A stretch of 44,038 bases of DNA from Lachnospiraceae bacterium (GCA_014804755.1 JAAUZE010000030.1:1-44038), one strand, 5' to 3'. Positions 37,180 through 42,616 are shown, counted from the first letter of the stretch. The notes: generated by a model not told the origin, from the sequence alone. A program made the numbers and translations.

Positions 37180-37233
37180 AAAACCGCTGTCAGTTTGGGA
37201 ATACTTCATTCTTATCTGACAGCGGTTTTTAAA
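37180..37233 (+). terminator. Terminator after rsfS, convergent with lexA
   Basis: 14-bp stem AAAACCGCTGTCAG/CTGACAGCGGTTTT (37180-37193/37216-37229) with T-run. The opening A-run gives a T-run on the minus strand as well. Confidence 0.9.
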
Positions 37234-37251
37234 ACTCAAATTCTATGTTCT

Positions 37252-37869
37252 TCAGCGGTATAAACGGAATACGCCGAATACCTTTCCCAAAATCACACAA
37301 TCATCTACAATGATCGGATCCATTTCATCATTTTCGGGCTGCAGACGGATATGCCCGTTCTCCTTATAGAAAGTCTTGACCGTAGCCGAATCTTCCACGA
37401 GAGCCACGACCGTATCTCCGTTCCGGGCAGAAGAGCAGCGCTCCACAAAAATCTGGTCTCCGTTGAAAATGCCGGCATTGATCATACTGTCACCCTTTAC
37501 CTTTAGGATAAACGTCTCTGCGTTCGGGAGAAGCTCAACCGGAATCGGAAAATAGCCTTCAATATTCTCCTGAGCAAGAATCGGCTGCCCTGCCGCAACG
37601 GTGCCGACAATCGGTATGCTTGCCATTTCATGACGGACAAGCTGAAAGGAATCGTCGCAGATTTCAATCGCTCGCGGTTTCGTCGGATCACGTCTGATAT
37701 AGCCGTTCTTCTCCAAGGTCTCAAGATGGGAATGAACAGAGGAAGTCGATTTCAGGTGTACGGCATCGCAAATCTCGCGTACAGCGGGCGGATAGCCGCG
37801 CTCTAAGATCTGTTCTTTGATATATTCTAATATTTCTGCCTGTTTTGTGGAAAGTTTTCCGTTTGCCAT
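37252..37869 (-). CDS. lexA: LexA SOS repressor
   Basis: 205 aa. N-terminal winged helix ([29 protein letters not shown]...[16 protein letters not shown]), self-cleavage site Ala-Gly in VAAGQP, catalytic Ser in KGDSMI and Lys in ATVKTFY. GGAGG precedes ATG at 37869. Divergent from yneA across a shared regulatory region with several LexA-type boxes, one of them overlapping its own -35, indicating autorepression. Confidence 0.97.
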   Translation of the reverse strand: MANGKLSTKQAEILEYIKEQILERGYPPAVREICDAVHLKSTSSVHSHLETLEKNGYIRRDPTKPRAIEICDDSFQLVRHEMASIPIVGTVAAGQPILAQENIEGYFPIPVELLPNAETFILKVKGDSMINAGIFNGDQIFVERCSSARNGDTVVALVEDSATVKTFYKENGHIRLQPENDEMDPIIVDDCVILGKVFGVFRLYR

Positions 37870-37907
37870 AATAAAATACCTCCAATCTGCAAATGAATTC
37901 CAAATTT

Positions 37908-37936
37908 ATTGTAGCATAATCAAACAAGAAAAGCAA
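37908..37936 (-). promoter_or_regulatory. lexA promoter (minus strand)
   Basis: On the minus strand: TTGCTT (37936-37931), 17-bp spacer, TACAAT (37913-37908). The LexA-like box at 37934-37947 overlaps the -35. Confidence 0.7.
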
Positions 37937-38043
37937 ACATATATTCCGAAAATTTGTTCGATTTTTTTGTAAAAACCACTTGACAAACAAATGTATGTTC
38001 GATATATTAAAGAAAACAGAACATATATTCGGAACGTTCGTTC
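37934..38043. promoter_or_regulatory. Cluster of LexA (SOS) boxes between lexA and yneA
   Basis: Compared with CGAACATATGTTCG: 37934-37947 (11/14), 37947-37960 (12/14), 37988-38001 (11/14, in the spacer of the yneA promoter), 38018-38031 (12/14). A fifth, 38032-38043, has an exact GAAC-N4-GTTC core. Spacing suggests strong joint repression of lexA and yneA. Confidence 0.8.
37980..38008 (+). promoter_or_regulatory. yneA promoter
   Basis: TTGACA (37980-37985), 17-bp spacer, TATATT (38003-38008), with a LexA-like box inside the spacer and two more just downstream. Confidence 0.85.
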
Positions 38044-38128
38044 TGTTTTTAGAAAGTTAATGATACTTGGCATTATTCATTCCTGCGGCACTGAGAATGC
38101 CGTCGGATGCATAAAGGAGGAATATGTT

Positions 38129-38542
38129 ATGAATACCGTCGTATATGGGAATCGTCCATTTTATACAGCCTACAGCCGTGATGAGCTGAGAAGAAAACGA
38201 AACCTGCAAAAAAAGCGCTTGCAGGAAACAAAACGCAAATTATTTTTCTTAAGTATATCCCTTGTTTTGATCATGACATTGGGCGTTGTTTTCGGCAGCT
38301 TTCTATCAAATGCAAAGGCGATGACTGACAGACCGCAGGAATATAAATATTTTACGCAGTATACGGTCAGCCATGATGAAACACTTTGGGAAATCGCTTC
38401 ACAGTATACGGATTCTCATTATGACGGAATCGCCGATTATATTGATGAAGTAAAAGCAATGAATCACATAGAGAATGTGGATGAGATCCGTACAGGAAGC
38501 GTGTTGTTGCTGCCATATTATTCCACAGAATACTTACCATAA
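38129..38542 (+). CDS. yneA: SOS cell-division suppressor YneA-like, LysM protein
   Basis: 137 aa from ATG 38129 (AAAGGAGG 8 nt upstream). A basic N-terminus, one membrane segment (about residues 32-53, LFFLSISLVLIMTLGVVFGSF), then a LysM domain (YTVSHDETLWEIASQY..., ending SVLLLPYY). Topology, LysM, divergence from lexA and the LexA boxes all match B. subtilis YneA, which delays division after DNA damage. The sequence similarity itself is modest, so the name rests on context. Confidence 0.88.
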   Translation: MNTVVYGNRPFYTAYSRDELRRKRNLQKKRLQETKRKLFFLSISLVLIMTLGVVFGSFLSNAKAMTDRPQEYKYFTQYTVSHDETLWEIASQYTDSHYDGIADYIDEVKAMNHIENVDEIRTGSVLLLPYYSTEYLP

Positions 38543-38576
38543 AGAACAGTTATCAGCCACTTTCGTATGCCATCTA

Positions 38577-38603
38577 TTCGTTAAACTTTCCCTGTTTAAC
38601 GAA
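38577..38603. repeat. Palindrome A, GTTAAAC/GTTTAAC type
   Basis: Perfect 10-bp arms TTCGTTAAAC (38577-38586) and GTTTAACGAA (38594-38603) with a 7-nt spacer. CATCTATTCGTTAAAC (38571-38586) recurs almost exactly in inverse orientation at 39923-39939. Confidence 0.85.
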
Positions 38604-38651
38604 CGTCTCTAACAGGATACAGGGTATCGTGTTGGAGACCGTAGCGACTGG

Positions 38652-38761
38652 CGTGATAAAACCGCCTCACCGCTGACAGGCTTTTTGGCTTCTTCCCGTT
38701 CGCGCGCGAGCGCGATCTATCCCATAACGGGGCAAAAAGCAATCAGGGCGGTTTTAGCACG
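38652..38761. repeat. 110-nt long hairpin
   Basis: Nested stems: 15 bp with one mismatch (38652-38666/38747-38761), 8 bp (38680-38687/38733-38740), 6 bp (38695-38700/38726-38731) and an apical CGCGC-GCGA-GCGCG (38701-38714). Confidence 0.85.
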
Positions 38762-38774
38762 ACACCAAGCGGAG

Positions 38775-38828
38775 AGTCGTACGGAGCAGGAAGCCCGAGC
38801 AGGGCTTTCTGCGGGAGTGTTTACGACT
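38775..38828. repeat. Second hairpin of the A-D module
   Basis: Outer 7 bp (38775-38781/38822-38828) and inner 11 bp with one G.T pair (38786-38796/38802-38812), just before palindrome D. Confidence 0.75.
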
Positions 38829-38829
38829 G

Positions 38830-38853
38830 TTTGTTAAACCGCAGTTTAACGGC
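38830..38853. repeat. Palindrome D, GTTAAAC-CGCA-GTTTAAC
   Basis: GTTAAAC (38833-38839), 4-nt spacer, GTTTAAC (38844-38850). Same arm sequence as palindromes A, B and C with a different spacer length. Confidence 0.85.
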
Positions 38854-38924
38854 GCAGCGCAAATAGTGGGCGTATCGTAGCCAGTAACGTACACTATGCA
38901 CAAACAAGCTTTTTCAATCTGACG

Positions 38925-38954
38925 CTTGACAGACCGTCAAGGGAATGCTATAGT
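38925..38954 (+). promoter_or_regulatory. Strong promoter with operator-like inverted repeat
   Basis: TTGACA (38926-38931), 17-bp spacer, TATAGT (38949-38954). CTTGAC-AGACC-GTCAAG (38925-38941) covers the -35. No gene follows for about 1 kb, so the product would be an untranslated RNA. Confidence 0.7.
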
Positions 38955-38980
38955 GATGCACAACAAGCTTTTGACAGGTA

Positions 38981-39032
38981 GGCGCGTGCTGCGCATGGGG
39001 GTCTTTGGGGGGCCCTATGCGCGGCACGTGTC
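38981..39032 (+). repeat. 20-bp stem-loop with four G.U pairs
   Basis: Arms 38981-39000 and 39013-39032 pair over all 20 positions if G.U is allowed (four such pairs), with a 12-nt loop. It starts about 20 nt after the predicted transcript start. The use of wobble pairs points to an RNA structure. Confidence 0.8.
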
Positions 39033-39172
39033 CCCCTTTCTTCAACAAGTCAGCGCAAAATGCGGTTATCCCCTCACGGCTTACAGCTTGGTGCAACAAA
39101 ACAAGGGGTAGGAGCATTTCGTTTTAAGCGCAATACGGACGTAACCTAACGCCGCACAAGCTCTAAAACACT

Positions 39173-39280
39173 ACAGTATTACGGTAACTTCTGTCGCATG
39201 TCGCAGACACCCCGCAAGCCTTTGAAAACACTGGCTTCGGCTTGCGACACAAAATCCGCTAACTTTTGTCGCACGTCGCA
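39173..39280 (+). repeat. Module a: TGTCGCA heptamers
   Basis: Two contiguous direct copies (39192-39198, 39199-39205), one inverted copy TGCGACA (39243-39249), one further direct copy (39267-39273) and a variant CGTCGCA (39274-39280). The inverted copy can pair with any of the direct copies. Begins ACAGTATTACGGTAACTTC. Confidence 0.9.
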
Positions 39281-39321
39281 AAACATAGCCCCAAACAAGC
39301 TTTTGAACCGTACACTTCAAA

Positions 39322-39356
39322 ACAGAAGTTACGTACAGTATTACCGTAACTTCTGT
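39322..39356 (+). repeat. 12-bp inverted repeat at start of module b
   Basis: ACAGAAGTTACG (39322-39333) and CGTAACTTCTGT (39345-39356) pair perfectly around an 11-nt loop. Confidence 0.85.
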
Positions 39357-39442
39357 AACATGTAACATATAGCCTTTCAGCCCTTGAAAATACTGGTTTT
39401 TCTCTGTTACAAAATCTTTCTTAACCTCTGTAACAAGTAACA
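39335..39442 (+). repeat. Module b: TGTAACA heptamers, 162 bp from module a
   Basis: Same layout as module a, every heptamer shifted by exactly 162 bp: direct 39354-39360 and 39361-39367, inverted TGTTACA 39405-39411, direct 39429-39435, variant AGTAACA 39436-39442. CG has become AA in the direct copies and CG has become TT in the inverted one, so pairing is conserved. AACCTAACGCC (39143-39153 and 39453-39463) flanks the pair of modules. Confidence 0.9.
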
Positions 39443-39460
39443 AGCTATTTTGAACCTAAC

Positions 39461-39600
39461 GCCCGTACGGCGCGCGGTTCTTTTTTATTGCCTATATGGG
39501 GTCTGCAAGAATGACGGAGTGAACCCTTGACGGCAGGTCAGCGTGTGTTAGCCTTTCCAAGGGGCGTGACCGTTCTTTTCCACGGGCGCGCCGTACGGGC
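39461..39600. repeat. 15-bp inverted repeat enclosing half of the giant hairpin
   Basis: GCCCGTACGGCGCGC (39461-39475) is perfectly complementary to 39586-39600. It interleaves with the 39500-39649 stem, so the two pairings form either a pseudoknot or mutually exclusive folds. Confidence 0.85.
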
Positions 39601-39649
39601 ATGGAAACACACGCGGCGGTTCATGCAGTCAAGGGCATTCTTGCAGACC
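39500..39649. repeat. 150-nt giant hairpin
   Basis: Three collinear perfect stems: 14 bp (39500-39513/39636-39649), 8 bp (39524-39531/39628-39635), 9 bp (39541-39549/39606-39614), plus TTTCCA/TGGAAA further in. Confidence 0.9.
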
Positions 39650-39716
39650 GTAACCGACAATTCATACGCATACGAGCCTTTTACAGGCACATATACACAT
39701 ACAAGCTATCATACAT

Positions 39717-39736
39717 GACATCTTGTACAATATGTC
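39717..39736. promoter_or_regulatory. Operator-like palindrome
   Basis: GACAT-CTTGTACAAT-ATGTC is symmetric at 18 of 20 positions, centred on TTGTACAA. A small hairpin ACTGG-ATGAG-CCAGT lies at 39776-39790. Confidence 0.55.
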
Positions 39737-39807
39737 CCGCATAAGCCGCTACAGAACGCCCACAAGCTTTGGGTGACTGGATGAGCCAGTTCCCCAGCCC
39801 ACTATTC

Positions 39808-39929
39808 GTTAAACTGGGTGTTTCACGAAAACGTGAGCATAGCGGAAGTGGTAGTTGATAATGTGCAGCACTTAGACTCCCGTCCGCTGCACATTTGCTC
39901 ATCAACTATTTGTGAAACAATAGTTTAAC
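39808..39929. repeat. B-C element: 18-bp stem flanked by GTTAAAC/GTTTCAC and GTGAAAC/GTTTAAC
   Basis: GTTAAAC-5nt-GTTTCAC (39808-39826) mirrors GTGAAAC-4nt-GTTTAAC (39912-39929). Between them an 18-bp stem (39852-39869 with 39886-39895 and 39901-39908, 5-nt bulge) surrounds a 16-nt loop. The whole element is a symmetric nested inverted repeat. Confidence 0.88.
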
Positions 39930-39965
39930 GTAATAGATGTTCACAGCGTAGATAGAACAAGCTTT

Positions 39966-39998
39966 AAAGCAATGATTGAAAAAATCATTGCTTTTTTT
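39966..39998 (+). terminator. Strong terminator closing the structured region
   Basis: 12-bp stem AAAGCAATGATT/AATCATTGCTTT and a T-run of seven. No gene ends here, which supports an untranslated transcript entering from the left. Confidence 0.9.
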
Positions 39999-40014
39999 AT
40001 TGCACAAAGGGGGA

Positions 40015-40263
40015 ATGAAATTGAAGTTGAATCTGAAACCATTGCCGGAAGGATATTCCGTCAGCGAACGCAGCTATGCGCGTGTCCTTTTGAAGGGCGA
40101 TTATGAAATCGCGCGTATCAGTTATTACAATCCGCCGCGGTTTGACAATGAGAACTTTGTTATGGCGATCTTTGCCAGTGCTGATTATGAGGCACTTTCC
40201 GCATTTTACGGCAATTATCTGCGAGAGCAGAGAGCACGGAAACAAAGGGGGAAAGGAATATGA
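40015..40263 (+). CDS. Small protein of unknown function
   Basis: 82 aa from ATG 40015; TTG 40021 has better spacing from AAAGGGGG (40006-40013) and would give 80 aa. Lys-rich start (MKLKLNLKPLPEGYSV) then an alpha/beta pattern and a very basic C-terminus (REQRARKQRGKGI). Not recognised. First gene after the structured region, coupled by a 4-bp overlap to the next. Confidence 0.65.
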   Translation: MKLKLNLKPLPEGYSVSERSYARVLLKGDYEIARISYYNPPRFDNENFVMAIFASADYEALSAFYGNYLREQRARKQRGKGI

Positions 40264-40457
40264 GGTTAGAAATATTTGTTGAATCTGTTTTAGAATCTAT
40301 CCGTACCAGTATTGTGGATTTCCGGAATGTTGGAGTCAGCCGGGAATTAGTTTGGTATCATATCGGCAAATTAGAAACGCTGCATAGCTTGGAGCTGATC
40401 GAGGAAGCTGTTTATGCAGAACTTAAGTTAGAGCTTGAAAGTTTTTTGTATAGCTGA
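40260..40457 (+). CDS. Small helical protein of unknown function
   Basis: 65 aa, leucine- and glutamate-rich, probably all helical (LELIEEAVYAELKLELESFL). Overlaps the preceding gene by 4 bp, GGGGGAAAGG upstream. No recognised family. A hairpin (about 40454-40505, with GGCGGA-GCGA-TCCGCC at its tip) follows. Confidence 0.65.
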   Translation: MRLEIFVESVLESIRTSIVDFRNVGVSRELVWYHIGKLETLHSLELIEEAVYAELKLELESFLYS

Positions 40458-40554
40458 TCACAGGAACGGGCGGCGGAGCGATCCGCCTTCCCCCTCCTGA
40501 TCAGATAGATGCCATAAGGGAAAAGAGAAAAAGAGAGAAAGAGAGGAAAAGAAC

Positions 40555-40857
40555 ATGGCAGAAGAAAAGAAAACGGTAGCGGTAGGACAGGGAGAGAACG
40601 ATCTGACGATCGTTGGCATCCAGCAGGTGAAAAAGAAGGACGGCAGCGGATACGCGACAAAGCTGTTCTTTGAACAGCCTTACAGCGATTATGACCGCGA
40701 GAACGGTGAGTGTCTCGGCAAAAAGACGTCGGACGAGTATTGCAGCAATTATGATTGTTCGCATCTCAAGATCGGCGACATTGTGAATGTGTTCTGCGTG
40801 AAACGCGGACAATACTTAGTTGTTAGCGATATACGCGTAGTCGGCCATATCGACTGA
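40555..40857 (+). CDS. OB-fold-like protein, candidate phage ssDNA-binding protein
   Basis: 100 aa. After a charged N-terminus, strands alternate as in small OB folds: LTIVGIQQVKKKDGSGYATKLFFEQ, a Cys/Tyr/Asp-rich loop, then LKIGDIVNVFCVKRGQYLVVSDIRVV. Size, basic/aromatic pattern and position before coat-like genes recall the gene V type ssDNA-binding proteins of filamentous phages. Sequence similarity cannot be checked here; another OB-fold role is possible. GAGAGG upstream. Confidence 0.5.
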   Translation: MAEEKKTVAVGQGENDLTIVGIQQVKKKDGSGYATKLFFEQPYSDYDRENGECLGKKTSDEYCSNYDCSHLKIGDIVNVFCVKRGQYLVVSDIRVVGHID

Positions 40858-40868
40858 CGCGTTATCAT

Positions 40869-40900
40869 AGCCCCGCAGACTTGTGCAGCCTGTGGGGTAT
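40869..40900 (+). terminator. Hairpin after the OB-fold gene
   Basis: CCCCGCAG/CTGTGGGG (one G.U) with an 11-nt loop, followed by CCCCCTTTT. Possible weak terminator that lets some transcription reach the coat-like gene. Confidence 0.5.
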
Positions 40901-40943
40901 CCCCCTTTTAGGGATAATATCACGGTGAGAGGAGGTGAAAGTT

Positions 40944-41153
40944 ATGCATATGGGACTTATGTTGGCAGCGGAAACGCCTTCCGCCGGTGCGGACATGTCG
41001 GTCGTCGTCAATGCGATCGAAACGGTCGTGCAGGTGGTCGGTAAGGTATGGGATGTCGTAGTCGGCAATCCGTTCCTGTTGTTTGCACTTGGAGCGGCTG
41101 CGCTTACGATCGGCGCTGGTGTGTTTACCACCATCCGGCATTCCGCCGGCTGA
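40944..41153 (+). CDS. Single-span small protein, candidate major coat protein
   Basis: 69 aa from ATG 40944 (AGGAGGTG 6 nt upstream, the best ribosome binding site of the region). The layout resembles filamentous-phage coat protein VIII: acidic amphipathic first half (AETPSAGADMSVVVNAIETVV), one hydrophobic span (PFLLFALGAAALTIGAGVFTTI) and a short basic end (RHSAG). A processed signal sequence is doubtful. Could instead be a generic small membrane protein or holin-like protein. Confidence 0.5.
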   Translation: MHMGLMLAAETPSAGADMSVVVNAIETVVQVVGKVWDVVVGNPFLLFALGAAALTIGAGVFTTIRHSAG

Positions 41154-41172
41154 TGCGGAAGGGGGTTAGAGT

Positions 41173-41319
41173 ATGCGGTTGTTTGTTGGAATATTGAAGC
41201 TCTTTGATAGTATTATGAAAGCAATGTTCGGGAACGAGTTTTTGTGCCTGTTCCTCGGCATGTGCCTTTTTGCTGTTGCCCTCGGAGTCTTTTTAAAGAT
41301 CCGGTATGCAGCCGCATGA
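41173..41319 (+). CDS. 48-aa single-span protein, second coat-like candidate
   Basis: Too short for routine ORF calling. MRLFVGILKLFDSIMKAMFGN is followed by the hydrophobic EFLCLFLGMCLFAVALGVFL and a basic KIRYAAA tail, echoing the N-FLLF-span-IR pattern of the previous protein. GGGGG at 41161-41165 precedes ATG 41173. Possibly a paralogue or minor coat protein. Confidence 0.5.
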   Translation: MRLFVGILKLFDSIMKAMFGNEFLCLFLGMCLFAVALGVFLKIRYAAA

Positions 41320-41343
41320 TCTGATCGGAGCCGCAGTGTTCGA

Positions 41344-41421
41344 ACCTTCCCCCTCACCTGTGTCATGTAGGGGGAAGGTCGGGCTTTGTTAGGATCCGGA
41401 GAAACGTCCTACCTCTCCGGA
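41344..41421 (+). terminator. Two hairpins in the gap after the coat-like genes
   Basis: 11-bp stem ACCTTCCCCCT/AGGGGGAAGGT (41344-41354/41369-41379) and 8-bp stem TCCGGAGA/TCTCCGGA (41395-41402/41414-41421). A GGGCTTTGTT follows the first. Likely a terminator or attenuator that sets coat-gene expression apart from the later genes. Confidence 0.55.
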
Positions 41422-41503
41422 GCTCTTACAAAGACCGGGTTGGAGGTAGATGTATAAAAAGAACCCGGAATATAACCGGACGTATGCAAGGGGGAAAGAG
41501 CTG

Positions 41504-41848
41504 ATGCGGATAAAGACAACATTCGGAATCTATGAAGATGGATATTTGCGCGTGTCAAGGTATCTTGCGGACAACAGTCTGTACGTGGCAGCATGGAGCC
41601 GTAATGACGGTCCATTAGCCAGCCTGACGGTGTGTTTGGGCGATATAACTTTGGCAGAAAACGAAAGTTATGTCGATGTAAACAACTTCCCGGAAGTGCT
41701 GGAACTGATCGCCGATCTGAACTTAGGGGTTCCCACCGGAGAGGTGAGGCAGAGCGGTTTCTGCACTTACCCGGTTGTTTCGTTTGATATGGAGAAGCTG
41801 CTCCATGGAGAGGTACAGCTTGCACGCTGCTTTGAAGAGAGGGGATAG
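41504..41848 (+). CDS. DUF4313-like protein
   Basis: 114 aa from ATG 41504 (GGGGGAA 7 nt upstream); an in-frame ATG 41450 with GGAGG only 3 nt away would add 18 residues. LASLTVCLGDITLAENESYVDVNNFPEVLELI and LGVPTGEVRQSGFCTYPVVSFDMEKLL match what I recall of DUF4313 proteins found on mobile elements of Firmicutes. No function is known for the family. Recognition is from memory of the pattern. Confidence 0.65.
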   Translation: MRIKTTFGIYEDGYLRVSRYLADNSLYVAAWSRNDGPLASLTVCLGDITLAENESYVDVNNFPEVLELIADLNLGVPTGEVRQSGFCTYPVVSFDMEKLLHGEVQLARCFEERG

Positions 41849-41851
41849 AGT

Positions 41852-41995
41852 ATGTACTTAGTGTTTGCAATGGTAGTCTACTTCACGATCAGGGATGTGC
41901 AGCTGATCAAAGAAATAATCAGGAGCAGGAAAGCAAAGAAAAAGCTGCCGGAGCTGCAGCAGCCGAAAGAGCCGGAGGTGGAAGATGATGTATGA
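41852..41995 (+). CDS. 47-aa membrane protein
   Basis: Short gene: an N-terminal hydrophobic stretch (MYLVFAMVVYFTI), a basic helix (KEIIRSRKAKKK) and an acidic tail (EPEVEDDV). GAGGGG-like purines lie before ATG 41852. It overlaps the next gene by 11 bp. Unknown function. Confidence 0.5.
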   Translation: MYLVFAMVVYFTIRDVQLIKEIIRSRKAKKKLPELQQPKEPEVEDDV

Positions 41996-42134
41996 ACATA
42001 TGCTGAAGGATATGCTGCGCTTTTTCGTAGAACTTCATTATATGGTGGATGCTGAATATGAAAAAGAAAAAGAAAAATCAGAGGAATGGAAACGTCGGGA
42101 AGGTGAGACCTTCGGACTCGATGTAGTAAATTAG
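41985..42134 (+). CDS. 49-aa charged helical protein
   Basis: Begins at ATG 41985 inside the preceding gene with GGAGG 6 nt upstream. MMYEHMLKDMLRFFVELHYMV then a Glu/Lys-rich helix (DAEYEKEKEKSEEWKRREG). Not recognised. Translational coupling supports its being real. Confidence 0.5.
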   Translation: MMYEHMLKDMLRFFVELHYMVDAEYEKEKEKSEEWKRREGETFGLDVVN

Positions 42135-42148
42135 AAAGGGGTGAAAGA

Positions 42149-42364
42149 ATGGATTTATATACAGTAGAGCATATCGAAGAGATGACAGCTTTGATGAATT
42201 ACGGCACGCACTTTATCTGCGCTCTTTTAGCTATCGCATGTCTTGCGTATATGGTTATTGAAGTACGGCATTCTGTTGAATCACACGATATTCGCAAGGA
42301 AATACGGAAGCTGGAAAAGGAGAAGCTGGAATTAGAGCTGAAAATGCTTAAAAAGAGCGAATGA
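42149..42364 (+). CDS. 71-aa single-span membrane protein
   Basis: One membrane segment (about residues 21-40, FICALLAIACLAYMVIEV) followed by a long Lys/Glu coiled-coil (IRKEIRKLEKEKLELELKMLKK). AAAGGGGTG upstream. Unknown function; topology resembles small phage or plasmid membrane proteins. Confidence 0.6.
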   Translation: MDLYTVEHIEEMTALMNYGTHFICALLAIACLAYMVIEVRHSVESHDIRKEIRKLEKEKLELELKMLKKSE

Positions 42365-42418
42365 CAATTGAATAACGCCCTCTCATGTGATAAACTAACC
42401 GTGTGAGGGGGTGAAGGT

Positions 42419-42616
42419 ATGACTGAAATTGTGTTGACTATATTAGGCGGTTTGGTATCTGTATTGTGTGTGTTGTTTATAATTTATATTGCTTACTTGC
42501 AAATTCTGTACTTGCGAAAAGGTATAAAGTTTTTTGATGATCAAGCACAGGATAGAGATTATAAACAATGGTTAGCGCGTCAACAACATGATAGTGATTC
42601 GGAAAAGAACGGTTGA
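42419..42616 (+). CDS. 65-aa single-span membrane protein
   Basis: Hydrophobic MTEIVLTILGGLVSVLCVLF and IIYIAYLQILYL form one long or two short spans, then a polar tail. GAGGGGGTG upstream of ATG 42419. Notably AT-rich compared with the genes to its left. Its stop lies inside a terminator. Unknown function. Confidence 0.6.
   Translation: MTEIVLTILGGLVSVLCVLFIIYIAYLQILYLRKGIKFFDDQAQDRDYKQWLARQQHDSDSEKNG

Larger units (their letters stand above)
38904..39965 (+). repeat. Eight dispersed ACAAGCT motifs marking module borders
   Basis: ACAAGCT occurs at 38904, 38963, 39156, 39295, 39440, 39701, 39762 and 39957, usually extended to ACAAGCTTT. All are on the same strand and each lies between, not within, the structural modules. 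Intervals are 59, 193, 139, 145, 261, 61 and 195 bp. Confidence 0.85.
38543..40014 (+). other. 1.4-kb gene-free region of dense secondary structure
   Basis: No ORF here looks real: the few open frames lie inside repeats or hairpins and lack ribosome binding sites. The stretch contains palindromes, at least five long stems, one strong promoter (38926-38954), a duplicated module pair, an operator-like palindrome and a terminator at its right end. It separates yneA from a run of small mobile-element-like genes. It may be a large structured RNA transcribed from 38926 to about 39998, a replication/packaging region of a prophage, or both. Confidence 0.75.

Noticed and set aside
38571-38603. Chromosomal dif site
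   Set aside because: The arms are a symmetric GTTAAAC palindrome with a 7-nt centre and occur four times nearby; dif has asymmetric arms with a 6-nt centre and is unique.
38926-39111. 61-aa ORF on the plus strand
   Set aside because: Its TTG start is the -35 box of the promoter and the frame runs through the 20-bp stem-loop.
39192-39442. Short CRISPR array
   Set aside because: The repeats are only 7 bp, partly contiguous and partly inverted, with non-unique spacers; no cas gene is present.
39171-39443. 90-aa ORF on the minus strand across modules a and b
   Set aside because: It is the translation of the two repeat modules (internal repeats such as ATEVTVIL and VTEVTVIL), has no ribosome binding site, and the heptamer pattern is explained by base pairing rather than coding.
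39527-39718. 63-aa ORF on the plus strand
   Set aside because: TTG start without ribosome binding site, lying inside both arms of the giant hairpin; the composition gives no protein-like pattern.
39808-39929. Integron attC site
   Set aside because: Half-sites fit GTTRRRY and RYYYAAC, but their order is reversed relative to attC, spacing differs, and no integron integrase or cassette ORF is visible.
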